Positions 30,268 to 41,917 of a DNA stretch of 64,000 nt are shown in pieces; position 1 is the stretch's first letter; each line of letters begins with the position of its first letter. The notes below the pieces were generated by a model. The model did not search any database, was not told the origin of the DNA, and saw nothing but the letters and a program-made list of their open reading frames with translations. Location of the stretch: positions 24,558,852-24,622,851 of the forward strand of contig CM070508.1 in NCBI GenBank assembly GCA_036346375.1, in the 5' to 3' direction. The position numbers were made by a program, and so were the translations under genes. The stretch comes from Guadua angustifolia. Lineage: Eukaryota; Streptophyta; Magnoliopsida; Poales; Poaceae.

Positions 30268-32228
30268 AACTACTGAAACAACCACCAAGTCTTTTGTTCT
30301 ACACAAGTTGTGGTAGGTTAGAAACGAAACCCAATCAAACCTTCAATCTTAAGTCATAGTTTTGGTAAATGGATTGTCAACTTTCATACGCTCTTATCCA
30401 ACGCCAACTCTTTGGATACATTCAATCTCTTAAGTCTCTTTTAATTATTTCTTATGTCAGTCTCGGTCAACATCTAGTTGTCTTATGTTTTCGAGACGGC
30501 TTAAAATTTCGTATACACTAGTGCTTTAGAAGGCCTCTATTAGAGATGTCCAAACCATCTCAAACGATATTGGACAAGCTTTTCTTCAATTGGTGCTACC
30601 TTAACTCTATCACGTGTATCATCACTGCAGATTCAATCCCACCTTGTATGACCACAAATCCACTGCAACACCCACTTATATGCTATGCTCAATTTTGGAA
30701 CATGTTTTCTTTTTGTTGCTTAACATTTTACTGCACTCAACATCGCAGGTCTGACCACCATCCTATAGAACTTACTCTTTAACTTTTGAGGAACTTTTCT
30801 ATCACATAGGACACAAGATGCTTTGTGTCATTTTAGCCACCCAGCTCGCATCCTTTGTCTCACATCTTCATCAATCTCACTATCACTCCGTAACATTATT
30901 CCCAAATATCGAAAAGTTTTCTTTCTAGGCACTATTTTCCCCTCCAGACTAACATCTCTAGTATCCACCATAGCATCACTAAAAACACACCTCATATACT
31001 CTATTTTAGTCCTACTAAGTCTAAAGCCCTTGATTTTAAAGTCTTCATCCACAACTTTAGTTTTCTATGAACGCCTACCCCATCCTCATCAATTAGCTGC
31101 ATATCAATATCAAAAAACATGCACCAAAGATTCTCTCATTGTATGTATTATGTAGCTTTATCCATCACTAAGGCAAAAATGTTGGGGCTCAATGCTGACC
31201 CTTGATGTATTCCTATCTTAATAGGAAAGTCACTGATATAGTTATCACATGCTCTGATGTTACTCACAACATCATCATATATATCCTTGATTAAGGTAAC
31301 ATACTTTGTTAGCATATTTTCTTTTCAAACTCCAACCACATAACACTTTCTTGATACATTGTCATAAACTTTCTTAATGTAGACAAACACCATACGTAGA
31401 TCCTTCTTTTCATCCCTATACATCTCCATCAACTACTGATAAGTAGATCATTCTTTTTATCCCTATACATCTCCATCAACTACTGTGTTAAGAAGATCAC
31501 CTTTGTGGTCGACTTCTCAAGCAGAAATCCAAAAATCCGACTTCTCAAGCAGAAATCCAAATTGGTTTTTCATCACACTAGCCACTCTTCTTAAACAATG
31601 CTCAACCACTCACTCTCAAAGCTTGGTTGTATGGCTCATGAGCTTAATTCCTTTGTAATTAGTACAACCTTGAATGCCGCCTTTATTTTTGAAAATTGGT
31701 ACTAACGTGCTTTTCTGCCACTTGTAAGGCATCTTATTCGATCTAAAATGCAACTAAACAATTTAGTTAGCCGAATGATCGCCATGTCTCTAATTTATTT
31801 CCATACATTTATAGGAATGGTATTATTCCTCAATGCCTTAAATACTTTCATCCTTTTTAAGGCCACTCTTACTTCAGGCTCTTGAATTCTTCGAATGACC
31901 ACCTATTAGTATCATCAAAAGCATCATCTAATTCAATTATACTATCCCCGTTGTCTCCATTGTACAACTTGTCAAAGTAGTCTCTCTTACTATTTTCGAT
32001 CTCGTCGTCTTTCACTACAAGACTATTAGCGTCATCTTTGATGTATTTAAATTGGTTGAAATCTCTTCTTTCCCTTTCTAGAAGTACAACCATCTTGTAG
32101 ATGTCATTCTCACCCTCCTTTGTACTCAACTTCTGAAAAAGATCTTCATAAGCCTTTTCCCGTGTCTCACCCACTTCTATCTTTGCATTTTTTCTGCTTT
32201 GTACTTCTATATGTTGTCATTGAAAGCA
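30268..32228 (-). pseudogene. L1-type LINE, 3' part (reverse transcriptase and C-terminal domain)
   Basis: Minus-strand translation in shifting frames gives GETREKAYEDLFQKLSTKEG, DDTNRWSFEEFKSLK, then an RT region with KYVTLIKDIYDDVVSNIRAC, FPIKIGIHQGSALSPNIFAL (RT motif B) and a degraded FADD-like box. After that come IKGFRLSRTKIEYMRCVFS, KKTFRYLG and a C-terminal tail near 30400. These match the L1-clade LINEs widespread in grasses, whose ORF2 encodes endonuclease plus RT. Many stops and frameshifts. Its 5' part lies 13.8 kb away at 45989-46750. Confidence 0.85.
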
Positions 32229-33281
32229 TCTATGTCCCCAATTCATTTTGATTTGGTAATTAATGATAATCATGATTACAGAACTAATATTTTTCTTTGA
32301 GATTATTGAAAATAGATTGCTTCTAGACATGGCTCGCAATGAAGTACGGAAATGAAGCTAAAAGAAGATCAACGCGTCAATATAAATTGCCAATGTATAA
32401 AATTAAGGACATTTTCATAACTTTTGCCGATCTTGGAGTTTTGGAGAAAGATCGAGTTGCTAGAATACGTACCATACTATTAAGAGGGGTCTTAGATAGT
32501 AGTTTGATGTTGATCAAAATCTAATGGCTCAAATCTTGCATACTTGAATTCATATTTGTGTTTGCATTGAGTCATCTTTGCATTTTCAAAAAAAAATTAG
32601 TATGGCCGGTCATACTGCCCTTATAAGAGTGGTGCTATCACCCCTGCGGTAGCATCGGCCTAGGGCCAGTGCATTTTTCGCATAGAGTGTCTTTTTGCTA
32701 ATTTTCTCGACCGATGCTACCGGTCGAGCGGTAGCACCGGCCTAATGACCAGTGTGTTTTTTCCTAGAAAGACACCTTTTGGCTGAGCAAAATAAAAATA
32801 GGGCACGAATCATGATGCTACCGATCCTAGTTGGGCAGTAGCACCGACCCTTAGTAGCAACGACTACTGGGAGTGCATTAAATGCACTGAGCCGACCGTT
32901 GGACATGTGCCTGGTGCTACCAGCCCTACACGGGTGGTAGCACTGGAAATGTTGAATTTTTATGTATTTTTGCTCCAACGTTGGAAATATTGGTGGGGGC
33001 TATAAATATCCCCACACTTGCATACTAAAGCAACTCTTGAACCTCATTGAACATTTTTTAGCTCTAGCAAGTCTCATACTCATTGTTGTGCATAAAATTC
33101 TCATTTAGAGAGAGTTAGGAGTATTCAAGTGTGCATTTAGTGTTTGAGCCTTTAGACACTTGAATTGACCTCAAGTAAGCATCAATATTTGTTATTCTTA
33201 GAGATTGTCGCATCTTAAACGGCTTGGAGGTGAAAGAACTGGTGACTTTATCAAAGGAGCTTGTGAGAAAGCTTGATGAGT
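32229..33281 (+). mobile_element. LTR-like fragment inserted in the LINE
   Basis: Starts tgaaagcatctatgtcccc, followed by a tggtaattaatgataat phrase common at the start of certain grass LTRs. The middle has repeats of ggtgctaccagccc / ggtagcaccggcc in both orientations, then a TATA box (ctataaatatcccc, about 33000), as expected of an LTR promoter. The exact right end is unclear; a Tekay-like LTR begins at 33282. Confidence 0.5.
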
Positions 33282-34351
33282 TGTGAAGGCCCGAGCTCGC
33301 CTATCCAGAGCGGGGAAGAGGTACCATAGTGATCGAGGAAGGCTCATTTGCGCAAAGGAGCCGGCTTGAGTTGGTCAAGCTATCTCAACATGGATTAGGA
33401 GAGACCAACAAGTCTCCGAAACCATAGGATAAACCAACAAGTCTCTTGTCATATGTCTTAGCCTAGTTCAATGACTTACAAGGGTAAGTCCTTAAATGAC
33501 TGGGGCAAGACTTTTAATTATTCTCAGAAACTATTATCAATCCATTCGCATATAATCAACAACCCAATATCACATAGACTCACTATAACCTCTTGCCACT
33601 TGCCTTAGTCTAAATCATTTACTACCCCAATTTATTATTATGCAACACGTGCCATCAACAACTCATCATCATGTGACAATACATGACACACCATTTTCAT
33701 AAATAGGTTCTGTAAATAATTAGTCAATTTTGAATTTGCACTTTCAAAAGATATCAATTATTTGTTGCATGGCTAAGCATACTAAGCATGTTCTAACAAA
33801 CCCACATTGGCACATATTACTATCCAATTAATAATTATCCATCCTAGGGTGACAAATAATCATTGGCATAACAAATAACAAGGTAGGTATGAATCAAATA
33901 GGTTAAATAACTAATTCCCAAATCATTTGAATAGTTTATAATTTAAACTATCATGCAATAGATTAAACCAAATATCATTTACAAAATTGTGTTCAACATG
34001 ATCAAGCACAGTTTGCCTTCGAATAGATTCTGATCTTGATTTGAATCAACTCTTCATCCTTGAATGCTCCCAACACTTCAACTTCTAAGAGACGAATGAC
34101 AAACACAACAAATAAATAAAAAATAGAGACAACTCCAAAAAAATAAAATATATTGGAATGTAGGGACCTACTGTCGCTGACGAACAATGGCGAGCAACGA
34201 CGTAACTTTGACAATCATGCCGGCGAGGCTTCTGGACACACGGTTGGCACCATTCGAAAGATCTCAGCAAGGCAAACATAATGATGCGGATGTTGCGACC
34301 ATTGACGATTGGTAGTGAGTGGTGGCGTAGCAAAATCTACAATGATAATGG
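33282..34351 (-). mobile_element. Tekay-like LTR, outer part, split by the Tat element
   Basis: Begins TGTGAAGGCCCGAGC, comparable to TGTCGTGCCCCGAAT at 58121, and shares ttacaagggtaagtccttaa, aatgactggggcaagact and other blocks with that LTR in the same order. It stops at the AATGG duplication of the Tat insertion; the rest resumes at 45252-45988. No interior or second LTR is attached, so it is a solo or truncated LTR. Confidence 0.65.
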
Positions 34352-35293
34352 TGTCGGTGTTTTGTATACTGGCAAGTAAATTTGTAGTCAAGGGGCCGCG
34401 CGTTCTCTCTCCTTGAATGGTTGACTCAGGGAGCCCAAGATGTATACTAGTTCGGGCTGAATGTCCCTACTTCCAGTTCGTGATGGTTCTGTATTGCTTT
34501 GGGCGCAGAGGACTGCGCCGTGTTACAAGCGAGGGCTAAGGCCTGGCCTTGAGCGCTCGTCCGAGTGGGAGTGAGGATTGTGTTGCTCGTTAAAGCCGTC
34601 CCCTTCTCGGAGGGTCCTGCCTCCCTTTATATAGTCCGAGGGGCAGGTTACATGGGAATTTGGAAAAGAATGGAGGGGGTGTCCTACGCCTAGGAGTTTT
34701 GATCTTCGGTCTTGCCGACTGACCGGCGTCTTCTCGCCCCACGCTGGGTCGATAGATACATCGCGTGGCATGGTTGCCCGTTCTGTCGGGAAGTGGCGCA
34801 CCTACTCTCTGAGCGTCTGTCAGGTGCTGACGTTGTAGCGCGTGGCTCCGGTCTTGCCTCAGGAGGGAGCGTACCCTCCCACTGTACGTGATGAGACGAT
34901 GAGACCGGCGCTTGACTTCGGCAGCCTCCTCGCTGCCTTGGGAAGGGGCCACCTGCCCCCCCCACAGTCACTTTGAGCCGTCGTGTCCGTGGAGCAGGTG
35001 GCCACCTCGAGATTGACTGGCGATGGTCTAGCGGCCGACCCCTGACGGAGATTGCGTTGACTTGGTCGGTGCCTCATGGCAGAGATCGGGGCTTGCTGGA
35101 TGCTCGACCTATTACGGGGGTCGGTGCCTGCAGGGCTCCCGAACTATGGCGGGGGTCGGACAGTCCCCTGGTCGGCTTGGTCAGGGACGAGTGTCCTTCG
35201 CGGCCGAGCGGGGCCTTTGGCCAGAGCTTGGCTTGGGGCAGCCCATTCGCTCTCCCGGGCCGCTGGGGGTATCCAGGGTATAAGTATTCGTCA
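34352..35293 (-). repeat. Left (3') LTR of the Tat element
   Basis: 942 bp with TG...CA ends. It is flanked outside by AATGG and inside by a G-rich purine tract on the minus strand. Confidence 0.95.
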
Positions 35294-36600
35294 GTAGCCC
35301 CCGAGCCCCCGAGGGAGTTCATCAGAATCGGTCAGGGGTTTTGTCTTGGTCGGTTGTTCGTCCGGTTGCGCGCATACGACTTGGTCGGCGTAGTCCGACT
35401 TGGCATGTGCGGGCGGACCCAGTCGATTCTGTGGCTGAGCAGGACGGGCGACTGCATTTGGTCGGCTGAGTCCGACCGACTTGGTCGGCCGGTTTCCACC
35501 GGGTGCGCGCGAGCACACCCGGTGGGTGTAGCCCCCGAGCGGGTCGGAGAGCCGGTTCGGGGGTTTACTCTGACTGGTAGAGCCCGACTGGCTTGGTCGG
35601 CAGGGTCTGACTCGACATTGCCTTGGTCGGTACAAACGCCCAGATGCCTTTAGGCATGGTTCTGGTGTCCGAGTGCTAGTTTTACGTCGTAGCTCGACGT
35701 TGCCTTGGTCGGCACGGACACCCAGATGCCTTAGGTAAGGTTCTGGTGTCCGAGTGCTAGTTTTACGTCGTAGCTTTGACATGTTTATAAGGCTGGTTTT
35801 ACGTCGGAGCTAGGCGGGGGCCGTTCATCCCGAGTCCTCGTCTGGCGAGGCTATCTGTGGGAAGAGTGGCCGCTGTCTGACCCACGTGTACGCCCCGTCC
35901 GCAGGTGTGGGACCTGGAGGGGGTGAGAGGACGCGTGTTTACCATGCGTTGGTTTGAACACCATGCACGTGGAGCTAATAACGGGTAATCCGAGTGGGAC
36001 CTGGAGATCCCTCCCAAGGGGACCATTCGGCGGACTATCCTTCAGAGCATCCGACCACTGAAGCGACCCATAAGAAACCTTTTTTTACTCGATCCCGTAT
36101 CGGTCTCCGGGTCGTCTGCCGACCCGGAGCGCAGCTGGCTGCCGCCCATCGATGGGTTCCGCGGGAAAGTGTGAAGTATGGTCTCGGACACGAGTTAAGG
36201 CGATTGGGTCATCAGCTAGCCCAACTAGAGGCCCACTGGGGGCTTGCCTTGTCCTCGCCCCTTGCTCAATTTTGTGTCAGGGTGGCCCTGAATCCACTTG
36301 GTGGATCGGGACCATGGAACCCGCTGCGCTAGACTGGACCCCGGCGCGAGCTATTGAGCTCTTTTGCCACCTCGAGGCCGTGGCGGCCTGGTGGGCTTTT
36401 CATACCTGTCACAAAGCAGTCGACCCGGCCCAGAGGCGGAGATCGAAAGGTCGCGGGGCGTGTCGCCCGATACGGTGTCCCTGCGCTTCCTGCTGTCCTG
36501 TCAGGGTTTAATGCGTAGTGGGGTATTGGAAACCGTTGTGTCATACCAGCGACCGGCGTGGCAGTCAGAGAGACGAGGCGTGCGATGCTTCACCCGAGAT
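35294..36600. other. Tat spacer between the 3' LTR and the antisense gene, with 82-bp tandem repeat
   Basis: Non-coding by my reading. Tandem units begin at 35611 and 35693 (period 82), each containing ttgccttggtcgg, cccagatgcctt and ttctggtgtccgagtgctag. The rest is GC-rich with many tggtcgg motifs. Long spacers with tandem repeats near the 3' LTR are known in Tat/Ogre-lineage elements. Confidence 0.7.
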
Positions 36601-36630
36601 GGTGTCTGTTGGGCTGGTGCCTGTTCGGTT

Positions 36631-36642
36631 CCTATAAATCCG
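36631..36642 (+). promoter_or_regulatory. Candidate TATA box of the antisense gene in the Tat element
   Basis: CCTATAAATCCG on the plus strand lies about 140 bp upstream of the ATG at 36776. It points opposite to pol. Inference from spacing only. Confidence 0.5.
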
Positions 36643-36775
36643 ACGCGGGGGCTCCGGGGAGGGCATTCGCCTTTTCTTTCCCTGCCTCCTTGCCTGAGAC
36701 GAAAGAAAAATGAGAGCCAAGGAGCCGAAGAGTTTCTCACCTTCCCCTTCCGCTCCGAAACGCTAGGAGAAGCAA

Positions 36776-37709
36776 ATGGCGAGCGGAGGTCACAACTCTG
36801 GCGGCGATCAGAGGGCCAGCAAGCGAGCGGCGGTTGCGGACCCACGGGGTTTAGACCCCAAGAGGGCCCGTACGGACGCCGGATCCTCCACAGCCGCGGC
36901 AGGGGGCGGGATTACTCTGCCCTTGCCCGCCTTCCGTATCTGGAATCCCCCTTCATCGTGAGTTTCCGTCGCTCAACCTCGAGATGGCTTTGATTTCTTC
37001 TTGCTGACGCTGGCTTGCTGTCCTTCCTTCTCTCAGTGCTCCTGACTCTGGTTCACGCCAGCCGCCTGCAGCGCCTCCGCTAGCTGCCCTGGCCAGGGCG
37101 AAGGAGGCGAACGCCGCTGAAGGTGGTACCTCCGCGACGGGGGCCCGGGCAGCCGGTTTGACGGCCGCGCTAACGAAGCTACAAGCCTCTTTGAGCGTCC
37201 AGGCCGCAACGGCCGCTACCCAAGAAGCGGAGGCATCGTCCCAGCGGACTCGGGCCCAGGCCACCGAGGAGGAGCTCGCCAAGACGCGCGAGGAGCACCG
37301 GCTTGCGTGCGAGAGCCTCGTCTCCATGCTCCGCCCAGCCTACGAAAGCATGGCCAGGAGCCGAGGCAGCCGGGGTGAAGTTGAGCGAACCTCGCAGCGT
37401 CTGCATGGCCTTGAAGCGCTTCGGCCTCACCAGTGGTGAGGCCTTGGCCACCCTGCCCCTTGCCTTGAGCGGCGTTCGCCGCTCGCGGAAATCGCCACTC
37501 ACGGTGGCGAGTACGTCTTGGCTTCTTTGTGCGGTCGCGCACCTCCTTCAACCCGATGGCGACTGTCACCAGGATCGAAGGGGACGCGAACCGGGCGTGT
37601 GCAGAAGTACGGGCGGCATGCGGAGATGGTGGCGGGGCGGCTGCACGTAGATGATCTGGGCACGAACATCAGGGGCAATGATAGCTCCGACGATGATGCC
37701 TTCTACTAG
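36776..37709 (+). CDS. Antisense additional coding unit of the Tat element, spliced, coiled-coil-like, frameshifted
   Basis: The plus strand has ATG at 36776 with a good context (GCAAATGGCG) and an exon to 36957 (starting MASGGHNSGGDQ, with a KRARTD basic patch). A GT-AG intron (36958-37036) follows, then a second exon joining in frame (SAPDSGSRQPP...). The middle is alanine-, glutamate- and arginine-rich with a heptad-like pattern (TEEELAKTREEHRLACESLV). The exon reaches a stop at 37439. After a frame change, more of the same protein seems present (ALKRFGLTSGEALATLPLAL) and a last frame ends GNDSSDDDAFY at 37709. Additional ORFs in sense or antisense are known for Tat elements, but their function is not established. 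It is probably broken here. Confidence 0.6.
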
Positions 37710-38350
37710 GAACCTCCTGGGCGCCTGCTCCTGATTTTTGTTTTCTCCTTTTGCGATGTAATGACTTTTGCGTGTAATGAACTTAAAGTTTATTTTAATG
37801 ATTTGGCCGGTCGGGCCGACCATAAGTTCAACTTTGTCTTTTGTGCTTTCTTGCCGTGATGAACACTTGACGACCATAGCCATGGAAACCGCAGGGGTTG
37901 TTCAAGCGTAGGTCGGTGTGTTAACACTTTTGAAGAAAGCGTACAAAGAGCAGAAACTTAGGGTACGAAACATTCACCTGCGCTCGTGCAGGAAAGGAGT
38001 GTTCCCGACCAACTATAGATCGCACCGCACGGGCACTTCCTTCTTCCGCGAAGCACTACTTAGCAACCGTAGCTGCTGGGACATAGGCCGTAGCGCTTGG
38101 GTCGAGAGGGTTACCGCTAGGGGGACCTAATGGCCAGTCGAGTCACCGACCCATGTGAGTGTATGAACTGGTAGCCCCCGAGTGGTGCATGGGGACCAAG
38201 CTATGGTCGCCACGCAGCGCTTGAACTCGGAGGAAGGGAAAAAGGCGCGAGAACAAGAAAGAGTCTTAGGGATAGAATCACCTTAACTTTTCTATGTTCC
38301 ACGCATTGGAGACGACGTTGCCATCGGCATCCTTGAGTCGAAAGGTGCCG
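37710..38350. other. Tat spacer between antisense gene and integrase
   Basis: The likely 3' end of the plus-strand unit; AT-rich blocks around 37750-37800 could hold its poly(A) signals. The two transcription units, plus-strand additional gene and minus-strand pol, converge here. No other coding region. Confidence 0.5.
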
Positions 38351-38352
38351 GG

Positions 38353-39431
38353 TCAGAGGACCTCCACGACGGTGAAGGGGCCCTCCCATGGAGGGGAAAG
38401 CTTATGCCTATCTTTGTTGGACTGAACCTGGCGTAGGACCAGGTCGCCAACGTTGAAGGACCGACCGCGGACCTGACGACTGTGGTAGCGTCGCAGCGTT
38501 TGCTGGTACTTGGCCGATTGCAGGACGGCCACGTCGCGCGCCTCGTCGAGCTGGTCGATGGCGTCTTGCTGTGACTCGAGCCCCCGTGCCTCGTCAAAGG
38601 CTTGCAGTCTCGGGGCGCCGTACTCCAGGTTGGTTGGCAAGACAGCTTCAGCGCCGAACACCATGAAGAACGGTGTAAACCCGGTCGACCGGGTCGGCGT
38701 GGTCCGCAGGCTCCAAAGAACGGAGGGTAGCTTGGCCACCCATCGTCCCGCGAATTTCTTCATTCGGTTGAAGATTCGTGGCTTGAACCCTTGGAGAATC
38801 ATGCCGTTTGCCTGTTCGACTTGGCCGTTGGTCTGCGGATGGGCTACGGCTGCCCAGTCGATGCGGATGTTGAAGTCGTCGCAGAACTCGAGGAACTCCT
38901 TCCCCGTGAACTGCGTCCCGTTATCAGTGATGATGGAATTCAGGACTCCAAACCGATAAACAATGTCGCGGAAGAAGTTGGCCACCTGCACCGAGGTGAT
39001 GGTGGCGACCGGCTTGGCTTCTATCCATTTGGTAAACTTGTCCACTGCGACGAGTAGGTGGGTGAAGCCCCTGGGCGCCTTTTTGAAGGGTCCGACCAGA
39101 TCGAGTCCCTAGACCGTGAATGGCCTTGTGATGGGGATCGTCTGCAGGGCTTGCGCCGGAAGATGCGTCTGTCGGGCAAAGAATTGGCACCTTTCACAGG
39201 TGCGGATGACCTGCTCGGCGTCGGCCACGGCGGTCGGCTAGTAGAAACCTTGTCGGAAGGCCTTGCGCACGAGGGACCGTGGTGCGGCGTGGTGGCCGCA
39301 GATGCCACCGTGGATGTCGAGCAGCAGCTGCCTCCCCTGGTCGGCCAGAATGCATTTCTAGAGGACTTCGGAGTGGCTCCTCTTGTAGAGGTCTTCACCG
39401 ACCAGGACGAAGGATTTCGCCCGCCAAGCAA
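38353..39431 (-). pseudogene. Tat element integrase
   Basis: An HHCC zinc-binding region survives in pieces (CERCQFFARQTH near 39170). The core follows: AVDKFTKWIEAKPVATITS (first Asp), IITDNGTQFTGKEFLEFCDD (second Asp), HPQTNGQVEQANGMILQGFK (Glu), and the C-terminal LRTTPTRSTGFTPFFMVFGA and RRYHSRQVRGRSFNVGDLVL. No chromodomain follows, as expected for Tat. Stops near 39240 and 39108 disrupt the N-terminal part. Confidence 0.9.
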
Positions 39432-40014
39432 GGTGCCGGGCCTCAGTTGGGTTGGCGGGGAGCGATCTGTCAGTCAACCGGTCGATGAAGGGCTTCCTCC
39501 AGTCGGGGCCGGCCATCAGCACATTGCAGCCCGACCCGAACGGTTCCGCGTCCGACCGCTCGGTGGTCGGAGCGGTCGCGCCCGGCGGGTCGGTCGCTTG
39601 CTCGGCTGCCGATTCCAGCCGGATGGAAGGTGTGCGAATATCGCAGACGAAGATCCCAGATGGGACCGGTCCTTTGCTGGAGGCGAGATTAGCTAGGTAG
39701 TCGGCCTCACCGTTGTAGCGTCTATAGCTATGGTGAAGCTCGAAACCCTTGAATCTTTCCTCGAGCTTGCGCACTTCCCGACAGTACGCTGCCATGCGGG
39801 CGTCGCGAGGCTCCATGGCCTTCATGACTTGGTTGACGACAAGCTTGGAGTCGCCGTGTATGTAGAGTCGGCGCGCGCCGAGGTCGGCAGTGATCCGGAG
39901 ACCGTTGACGAGGGCTTCGTACTCGCCGACGTTGTTGGTTGCATCAAAGAGCAGTCGGATGGCGTACTGGAGCTTGTTCCCGAGTGGGGAAACAATGACG
40001 ACTCCAGCACCCAC
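39358..40014 (-). pseudogene. Tat element second (archaeal-type) RNase H
   Basis: GAGVVIVSPLGNKLQYAIRL, DATNNVGEYEALVNGLRIT, YIHGDSKLVVNQVMK and YNGEADYLANLA form an RNase H fold with catalytic D, E, D and D. This extra RNase H between the ordinary RNase H and the integrase is a known hallmark of Tat-lineage elements. A frameshift near 40014 separates it from its start (STMYFDGS, about 40060). Confidence 0.85.
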
Positions 40015-40322
40015 TCCGCTCCGTTCTTGGTATAGGACCCGTCGAAGTACATTGTCGAGTATTCGGGGTCTTCAAGCGCCGGTGGCGCCTGGGCTTCGGT
40101 CCACTCGGCAACGAAATCTGCCAAGGCCAGCGACTTGATCGCCGTCCGGGGGACGTATGATATGTCGTGGCCATTGAGCTCAAGTGCCCACTTGGCTATT
40201 CTTCTTGACGCGTCGCGGTTGTGGACAATCTCGCTGAGCGGTGAAGAAGTCACCACGAAGACGGGGTGTTGGTCGAAGTAGTGGATCAACTTCCTCTTCG
40301 TGATGAGCACCGAATAGAGCAA
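40015..40322 (-). pseudogene. Tat element first RNase H / linker
   Basis: YSVLITKRKLIHYFDQHPVF, RRIAKWALELNGHDISYVPR and AIKSLALADFVAEW are the end of the Gypsy-type RNase H domain, which begins just upstream in the RT reading frame (LLLYITATTQVVSAALVIER). A stop separates the two pieces at about 40325. Confidence 0.8.
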
Positions 40323-40325
40323 TTT

Positions 40326-41429
40326 CTACACCTGCGGATATCGAGCCTTGAACTCGGAGAGCACTTCACTGATGAAGTAGACTGGCCACTGTACCTTGAG
40401 CACATGGCCCTCCTCCGCTCGCTCTATGACAAGCGCCGCGCTGACGACCTGGGTCGTGGCGGTGATGTAGAGGAGCAGCGGTTCGCCTGGCGCCAGGGCG
40501 ACCAGTACCGGGGGTGAGGTTAGGAATGCCTTCAGTCGATTGAGGGCTTTTTGCGCCTCCTGCATCCAGCTGAATTGGTCGGACTTCTTGAGCAGCTTGT
40601 AGAGCGGCATTCCGCGCTCGCCAAGGCGGGACACAAAACGGCTCAGGGCTGCAAGGCATCCTGTCAGCTTTTGAACTCCTTTCAGGTCGCTGAGTGGGCC
40701 CATCTTCATGATCACGGAGATCTTTTCCCGATTGGCTTCGATGCCACGCTCGAAGATAATGAAGCTGAGTAGCTTGCCCTTGGGGACCCCGAAAACGCAC
40801 TTCTCGGGGTTAAGCTTTATACGGAACCATCGAAGGTTCGCAAAAGTTTCCTCTAGGTCGGTGACGAGGTCGTCAGCCTTCCTAGTTTTGACGACAATAT
40901 CATCGACGTACGTCTCGACGTTGCGGCCCATTTGGTCGTCAAAGCACGTTTGCATACATCGCTGGTATGTAGCACCCGCGTTCTTTAGACCGAATGGCAT
41001 CGTTATGCAACAGATCGAGCCGAACGGAGTGATGAAGGAGGTCGCGAGCTAGTCGGACTCCTTCATCGCTATCTGGTGGTAGCCTGAGTAGGCATTCAGA
41101 AAGGATAGACAATCGCACCCTGCGGTGGAGTCGACGACTTGGTCGATGCGAGGCAACGGGAACGGGTCCTTGGGACACGCCTTGTTCAGGCTCGTGTAGT
41201 CAACACACATTCTCCACTGCCCATTTTTCTTTTTTACAAGTACAGGGTTGGCTAGCCACTCGGGGTGGCGCACTACTTTTATAAACCTTGCGGCCAAAAG
41301 TTTGGCTATCTCCTCCCCTATGATCTTGCGCTTCTCCTTGTCGAAGCGGCGCAAGCGTTGGGCGACCGACCTTGAGCCTGGTCGGATGTTCAAGGAGTGC
41401 TCGGCGACTTCCCTTGGGATGCCTAGCAT
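40326..41429 (-). pseudogene. Tat element reverse transcriptase
   Basis: FDKEKRKIIGEEIAKLLAAR, NPVLVKKKNGQWRMCVDYTS, LNKACPKDPFPLPRIDQVVD and FLNAYSGYHQIAM, then (after a stop at about 41049) MPFGLKNAGATYQRCMQ and the catalytic ETYVDDIVVKT. The palm and thumb are otherwise complete. The in-frame stop lies between RT motifs, so the copy cannot make full-length pol. Confidence 0.9.
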
Positions 41430-41917
41430 GTCGGAGGGCTTCCATGCGAAGACGTCTCGATTGGCGCGGAGGAAGTCGACGAGCGCGCTTTCCTATTTGG
41501 CGAGGAGCATGGCTCCGACCCGCACGGTCTTGGTCGGGTCCTCGGGGTCGACCGCGACCTTCTTCGTGTCCTCGGCGGACTTGAAGGAACCCGGCCCCGA
41601 CATGGTGGAGTCAGGGGCGGACTCGGAGGTTTCCCTCCGAAGGTTTTCGAGCTCGGCGAAAGCGATGACCGCTGACGCCACCAGCAATCGCTGGCGTCAG
41701 AGTCAGAGGCAAGCTGAAAAGATGAGGCCACGGTGATTACTCCCCGTGGCCCCGGCATCTTCAGCTTGAGGTAGGTGTAGTTGGGGACCGCCATGAACTT
41801 GGCGTAGCATGGCCTCCTCAGGATGGCATGGTAGGAGCCGGGGAACTCCATAACCTCGAAGGTGAGGGTTTTGGTGCGGAAGTTGTCCGGGCTCCCGAAG
41901 GTGACGGGCAGATCGAT
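41430..41917 (-). pseudogene. Tat element protease C-terminal region and pol linker
   Basis: EFPGSYHAILRRPCYAKFMA and PNYTYLKLKMPGPRGVITVA follow the protease; this is the usual linker between protease and RT in Tat elements. A frameshift occurs at about 41690 and a stop at 41918. Confidence 0.75.

Noticed and set aside
35294..36600. Long open frames on both strands in the Tat spacer (for example 34973-35653 plus)
   Set aside because: GC-rich LTR and spacer DNA with few stop codons by composition; no domain, and frames cross the LTR boundary.
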